A DNA stretch of 64,000 nucleotides from an uncultured Anaerolineales bacterium (lineage in GTDB: Bacteria > Chloroflexota > Anaerolineae > Aggregatilineales > Aggregatilineaceae), in assembly GCA_937135955.1 (NCBI GenBank), contig CAKZOB010000004.1:1-64000 (forward strand), given 5' to 3'. Below, piece by piece: positions 61,801 through 64,000 of the stretch. How positions within the stretch are numbered: position 1 is the first letter of the stretch; each line of letters begins with the position of its first letter. The notes under the pieces were generated by a model. It had not been told where the DNA came from. It did not search any database and worked only from the letters and a program-made list of their open reading frames with translations. Both the position numbers and the translations under genes were made by a program.

Positions 61801-64000
61801 CGAGTTCGCCCAGGCGCTGACCGATCAGGCGACGCTAGCCATCACCAATGCGCGGCGTTACCAGGAACAGATCGAGGCCAACCGCGCTTTGCGCGTGCGC
61901 GCCGAACGCATGGGGCGCATCTTCCGCCTGGGCGAAATGTTCCGCCAGGGAGCCAGCCTGCAGGAACTGCTGGAAGAGGTCGCGCACAGCATCCAGGAAA
62001 CGGTCGGTTTCAATGTGGTGCTGATCAGCGTGGTGGACGAAGAAGCCGGTGTGTTGCGCCGCACCGCTCAGGCCGGGTTGCCGCTCTCGGTTTTCGAGGA
62101 ACTACGCCAGACGGCGCCCCCACTCGAACAGGCGTATAACCTGATGCAAGATAGCTTCCGCGTCAGCAATAGCTACTTCCTGCCCGCCGAAGGCAGCGAA
62201 GAGCTGACCGCCGGACTGCCGACCTACGCGGTGCTGCAAGAGCGCATGGGCAGCGGCCCGCGCGCCTGGCACCCCGACGACCTGTTGCTGGTGCCGCTCA
62301 CTGGCTCTGGTGGGCGCTTGCTGGGGCTGATCAGCGTGGACGAGCCTCAATCGGGTCGCCGCCCCACTTTCGCCATCGTGGAAGCGCTGGAGATTTTCGC
62401 CAGCCAGGCTGCCTTCAGTATCGAGAACTACCGCCTGATCGAGCGCATTCAGCAGGAGGCGGAGGCCACTCGTCGCGAGCGCGACCGCCTGGCCCAACTG
62501 CACCGCGTGGCGACCCGCATTCAGGCCGCCAAAGACATCCCCTCTCGCCTGCAGGTGGTGGCCGACGGCATTCGCGAAGCGGGTTGGGGTCATGTGGTCA
62601 TCACCCTGCGCGACGAACGCCTGGAACCCACCGCATTGATTCAGGCGGGCTATACGTCCGACGAAAACGCGCTCTTGCAGGAGGAGATCATCCCCGGCAC
62701 GGTGTGGCGGCGTTGGCTCAACGATCTGGCCTTTCACGAGCTGCGCATGGGCGCGGGCTACTACCTGCGCTACGACCATCCCTGGGTGCGCGAGAACGTG
62801 CTGAAGGGACAGGTGATCGCCCCGCCCAGTGTGCCCGAAGGGGTCTGGCACCCGCGCGATGTGGTCTACCTGCCGCTGATCGGGCAGGATCAGCAGCGTA
62901 TCATCGGCATCATCACCATGCGCGATCCCCTGGACGGGCGCGCCCCCACCGAAGCGTCGCTGCAACCGTTCGAACTGTTCGCCGCGCACGCCGCGGCGGC
63001 TATTGAGACCGGTCGGCTCTATCAGGAAACGCTGCGCGCCGCCGAGCAGGAACAGCGTCTCAACGAGGTCATGGAGGCGGTGTCGGCCTCTATCCGCCCG
63101 GAGCAGATCGTGGCGGCCATTGCGCGCGGCCTGCAACGGCTGGTGCCCTTCACCCGCATGAGCGTGGCGCTCTACGACGATGTGGCCGGTCATTTCGACG
63201 TGTATCAGGCCGAAGTCACGGGCATCACCGCGCCGGAAGTGGTGCGCGACGTACCTCTGGAAATCAGCGGCACCGCCACCTGGGAAGTCTACCGCGCTGC
63301 CACAGCGCGTTTCTTCCGGCTGGAGCGTCAGGCCGACGCCCGCGAGCAGTTCAGCGACCTGCGCGCCTGGTATGATGCAGGCGAGCGCAGCACGCTGCTG
63401 GTGCCGATGATCTCCGGCGTGCAGGCGATCGGTGTGCTGCGCCTGGGCACAGAACTGGAGAATGCTTTTGGTTTTGAGGAAAACCACGAACTGATCCAGC
63501 GCCTGGCCAATCTGTCCGCCGTATCGCTGGAGAACGTACAACTCTTCGCGCGCGCTCAGGAACGCGCCGCCGCCCTCGACGCACAGGCCCAACGCATGGC
63601 GCTGCTCAACCGCGTGGCGCTGGCGCTGGCGCAAACCCTCGACCTGGAGAACATCTTCGAGATCGCCCTGCGCGAGGCGGCCATCTCCCTGGGCATCACC
63701 GACGGCGCAGCCCTGCAGATCGACCCCGAGCGCAACCTGGCGCAGGTAGTCGTCGAATATCCGCGCGGCGACGCCCCGCCGGAACTGATGCTCGACATAG
63801 CGCACAACGCTGTGTTACGCCTGATCCAGGACGAACTTATCCCCATCATCGTCGAACAGGTATCCGGCGACCCGCTCTACGAAGCCTTGCGCGCGTGGCT
63901 GCGCCGCGAGGATGTCTATCGCTCATTGCTGGTGCCGCTGGTAGCAGGCGGACAGGCGATCGGCGTGCTGTGCCTGAATGCGCTGGCTGCAGAGCGTATC
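58865..64000 (+). CDS. Giant multi-GAF sensor protein, cut by the window edge
   Basis: An open frame of at least 1712 codons from the ATG at 58865, still open at 64000. An N-terminal membrane helix (LIVIGLVFFAWLMVVVWQ) and a PAS-like stretch (about 45-140) are followed by about eight or nine GAF domains, each near 150-170 residues and recognisable by endings such as GLLLVANEQQKGHFDEADLRRL, LGIIQVANRR, IGELIVANR and LLGLISVDE. Helical linkers separate them. The output domain (kinase or other) must lie beyond the window. The frame is unbroken across a nine-G run near 61044-61052. It probably senses small ligands and signals through the regulator before it. Confidence 0.92.
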   Translation, partial: MVELSLIVIGLVFFAWLMVVVWQAQRDWSTERADETRPFVPLLLPRSEDALLVAEGRGHIVFANEPARRWFGLDGGTPHLAAITRLVRPVESFYELLAQPGHAALRVGNRQVEAISQAIPGPQGQRMIVLMRELDATAHPLSFDFDPARALAVAEDISRAAGTSLDLAGLVRAIFASLEPVVAFDTAEITLAEPDGSVLRTVGGAQRTPLGDLAPLEFQASVYAPGEGYTGWMALYRQPLLIDDIEARADVTPKAIAAGVRSYIGVPLLAGERCVGTLELGHRQPRAFDRRDLALLQAVAGQISAALQMARFASEQAERLRTLGGVQQLAEVAGRLDDIRALAGQISSRIAGLLRADVCGVLLYDEAEGILLAQPPFYGAPDVLIAGHRVSPTAHPDLAAVWQAETPWLTNAPDDALLRALGLGELMTAIAIHSLALVPLLTGGRRVGLLLVANEQQKGHFDEADLRRLTVFAGQAAVILDNMRLHEQTRRRARALGGLQQIAGAMGAVRSPAELYGQITARIAALFEAEMCGILLYDPAEQVLVSQRPFYGMDDEEHVRFYQIPSPPGSPVAQLWQMRDTWVCNDLRRDPAALETALGALAVEVGMQQTMIAPLIVGGRRLGIIQVANRRDGRDFSDDEAQLLSIFAGQAAMLIDNARLVGEMQRRTHHAEGLRAVAEIATRGTPSLETLEDVLVAVANILRSEVVLTALVDERSGALVLDPRHVWGGALDEPYRIDAYTPDFEQSVLVSRRSLLSNNLAADARVLSPYRPLIERHRLRAWVQVPLLVQDRAIGELIVANRSDGAPYDEEDADLLAAIATQVAALIDRLRLQATGSQDLHLRVQELSALGRVTHELSRTLELDRVLEVIRQEALRSTGATAVSIVLLAERSEWEAEDAPLIEQRFGEEHIFNELTPAERTAIVRGERLLIDDYQQSDYEPQPASARSSLIVPISFGNQVIGALHLYSTQPATFDQRVIEFAQALTDQATLAITNARRYQEQIEANRALRVRAERMGRIFRLGEMFRQGASLQELLEEVAHSIQETVGFNVVLISVVDEEAGVLRRTAQAGLPLSVFEELRQTAPPLEQAYNLMQDSFRVSNSYFLPAEGSEELTAGLPTYAVLQERMGSGPRAWHPDDLLLVPLTGSGGRLLGLISVDEPQSGRRPTFAIVEALEIFASQAAFSIENYRLIERIQQEAEATRRERDRLAQLHRVATRIQAAKDIPSRLQVVADGIREAGWGHVVITLRDERLEPTALIQAGYTSDENALLQEEIIPGTVWRRWLNDLAFHELRMGAGYYLRYDHPWVRENVLKGQVIAPPSVPEGVWHPRDVVYLPLIGQDQQRIIGIITMRDPLDGRAPTEASLQPFELFAAHAAAAIETGRLYQETLRAAEQEQRLNEVMEAVSASIRPEQIVAAIARGLQRLVPFTRMSVALYDDVAGHFDVYQAEVTGITAPEVVRDVPLEISGTATWEVYRAATARFFRLERQADAREQFSDLRAWYDAGERSTLLVPMISGVQAIGVLRLGTELENAFGFEENHELIQRLANLSAVSLENVQLFARAQERAAALDAQAQRMALLNRVALALAQTLDLENIFEIALREAAISLGITDGAALQIDPERNLAQVVVEYPRGDAPPELMLDIAHNAVLRLIQDELIPIIVEQVSGDPLYEALRAWLRREDVYRSLLVPLVAGGQAIGVLCLNALAAERI

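Noticed and set aside
59696-63805. Long minus-strand open frames at the right end
   Set aside because: They are antiphase shadows of the GAF protein; their composition (His/Gln/Arg/Gly) is typical of such shadows.

Overview
The window is a GC-rich, densely coded bacterial segment. I infer a member of Chloroflexota (Anaerolineae-like). The reasons are lipoproteins with long Thr/Pro linkers, giant multi-GAF sensor proteins, DUF4388 and small-GTPase genes, sugar ABC systems of the MalFG type, and CRISPR repeats built like the type III repeats of Thermus. No rRNA or tRNA gene was seen, so the taxonomic call is an inference.

Layout. 1-8451: a minus-strand type III-A CRISPR-Cas locus, with a promoter near 8451, then cas10-csm2-csm3-csm4-csm5-cas6-cas1-cas2, an AT-rich leader, and an array that leaves the window on the left. 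8752-19171: housekeeping and secreted proteins, namely ornithine aminotransferase, an M1 aminopeptidase, a surface protein, a DsbA-like lipid-side oxidoreductase, a TPR membrane protein, a lipoprotein, exonuclease III and the AzlCD amino-acid exporter. 19373-31939: a probable envelope-sensing regulon. It holds a small secreted protein and an eight-gene operon (tandem solute-binding protein, FtsX permease, HlyD-like adaptor, two ATPases, LysM protein, histidine kinase, OmpR-type regulator). Both transcription units are preceded by the same three GTAA blocks spaced 11 bp apart. 32022-34786: a glycosidase-like lipoprotein and a radical SAM protein. 34762-42343: a LacI-controlled sugar operon (lacI, binding protein, MalF, MalG, GH42 beta-galactosidase) with a good promoter and two palindromic operators. 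42526-52407: an SGNH-like protein, a GT39-like membrane protein, an M32 carboxypeptidase, DprA, a NUDIX-like protein and a DUF3048 lipoprotein. 52550-57657: a cluster with DUF4388, a Ras-like GTPase, an alpha/beta hydrolase, a left-handed beta-helix protein and a homologue of cyanobacterial acyl-ACP reductase. 57914-64000: a response regulator with a degenerate GGDEF domain and a protein of at least 1712 residues made of repeated GAF domains, cut by the window edge.

Two dispersed repeat families run through the intergenic regions. R1 is about 160 bp, ends in inverted GCATCAAA and is rich in hairpins. It occurs five times, and its four plus-strand copies all sit between divergently transcribed genes. 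R2 is a REP-like palindrome that encodes the C-terminal tail of one gene and is interrupted by an R1 copy flanked by a 19-bp direct repeat.

The most unusual items are the 11-bp phased regulator boxes tied to the ABC/two-component island, the R1 repeat family, a Cas1 lacking its N-terminal strands beside a Cas10 with a decayed HD site, an acyl-ACP-reductase homologue next to a GTPase module, and an SGNH protein with Cys where the nucleophilic Ser is expected.
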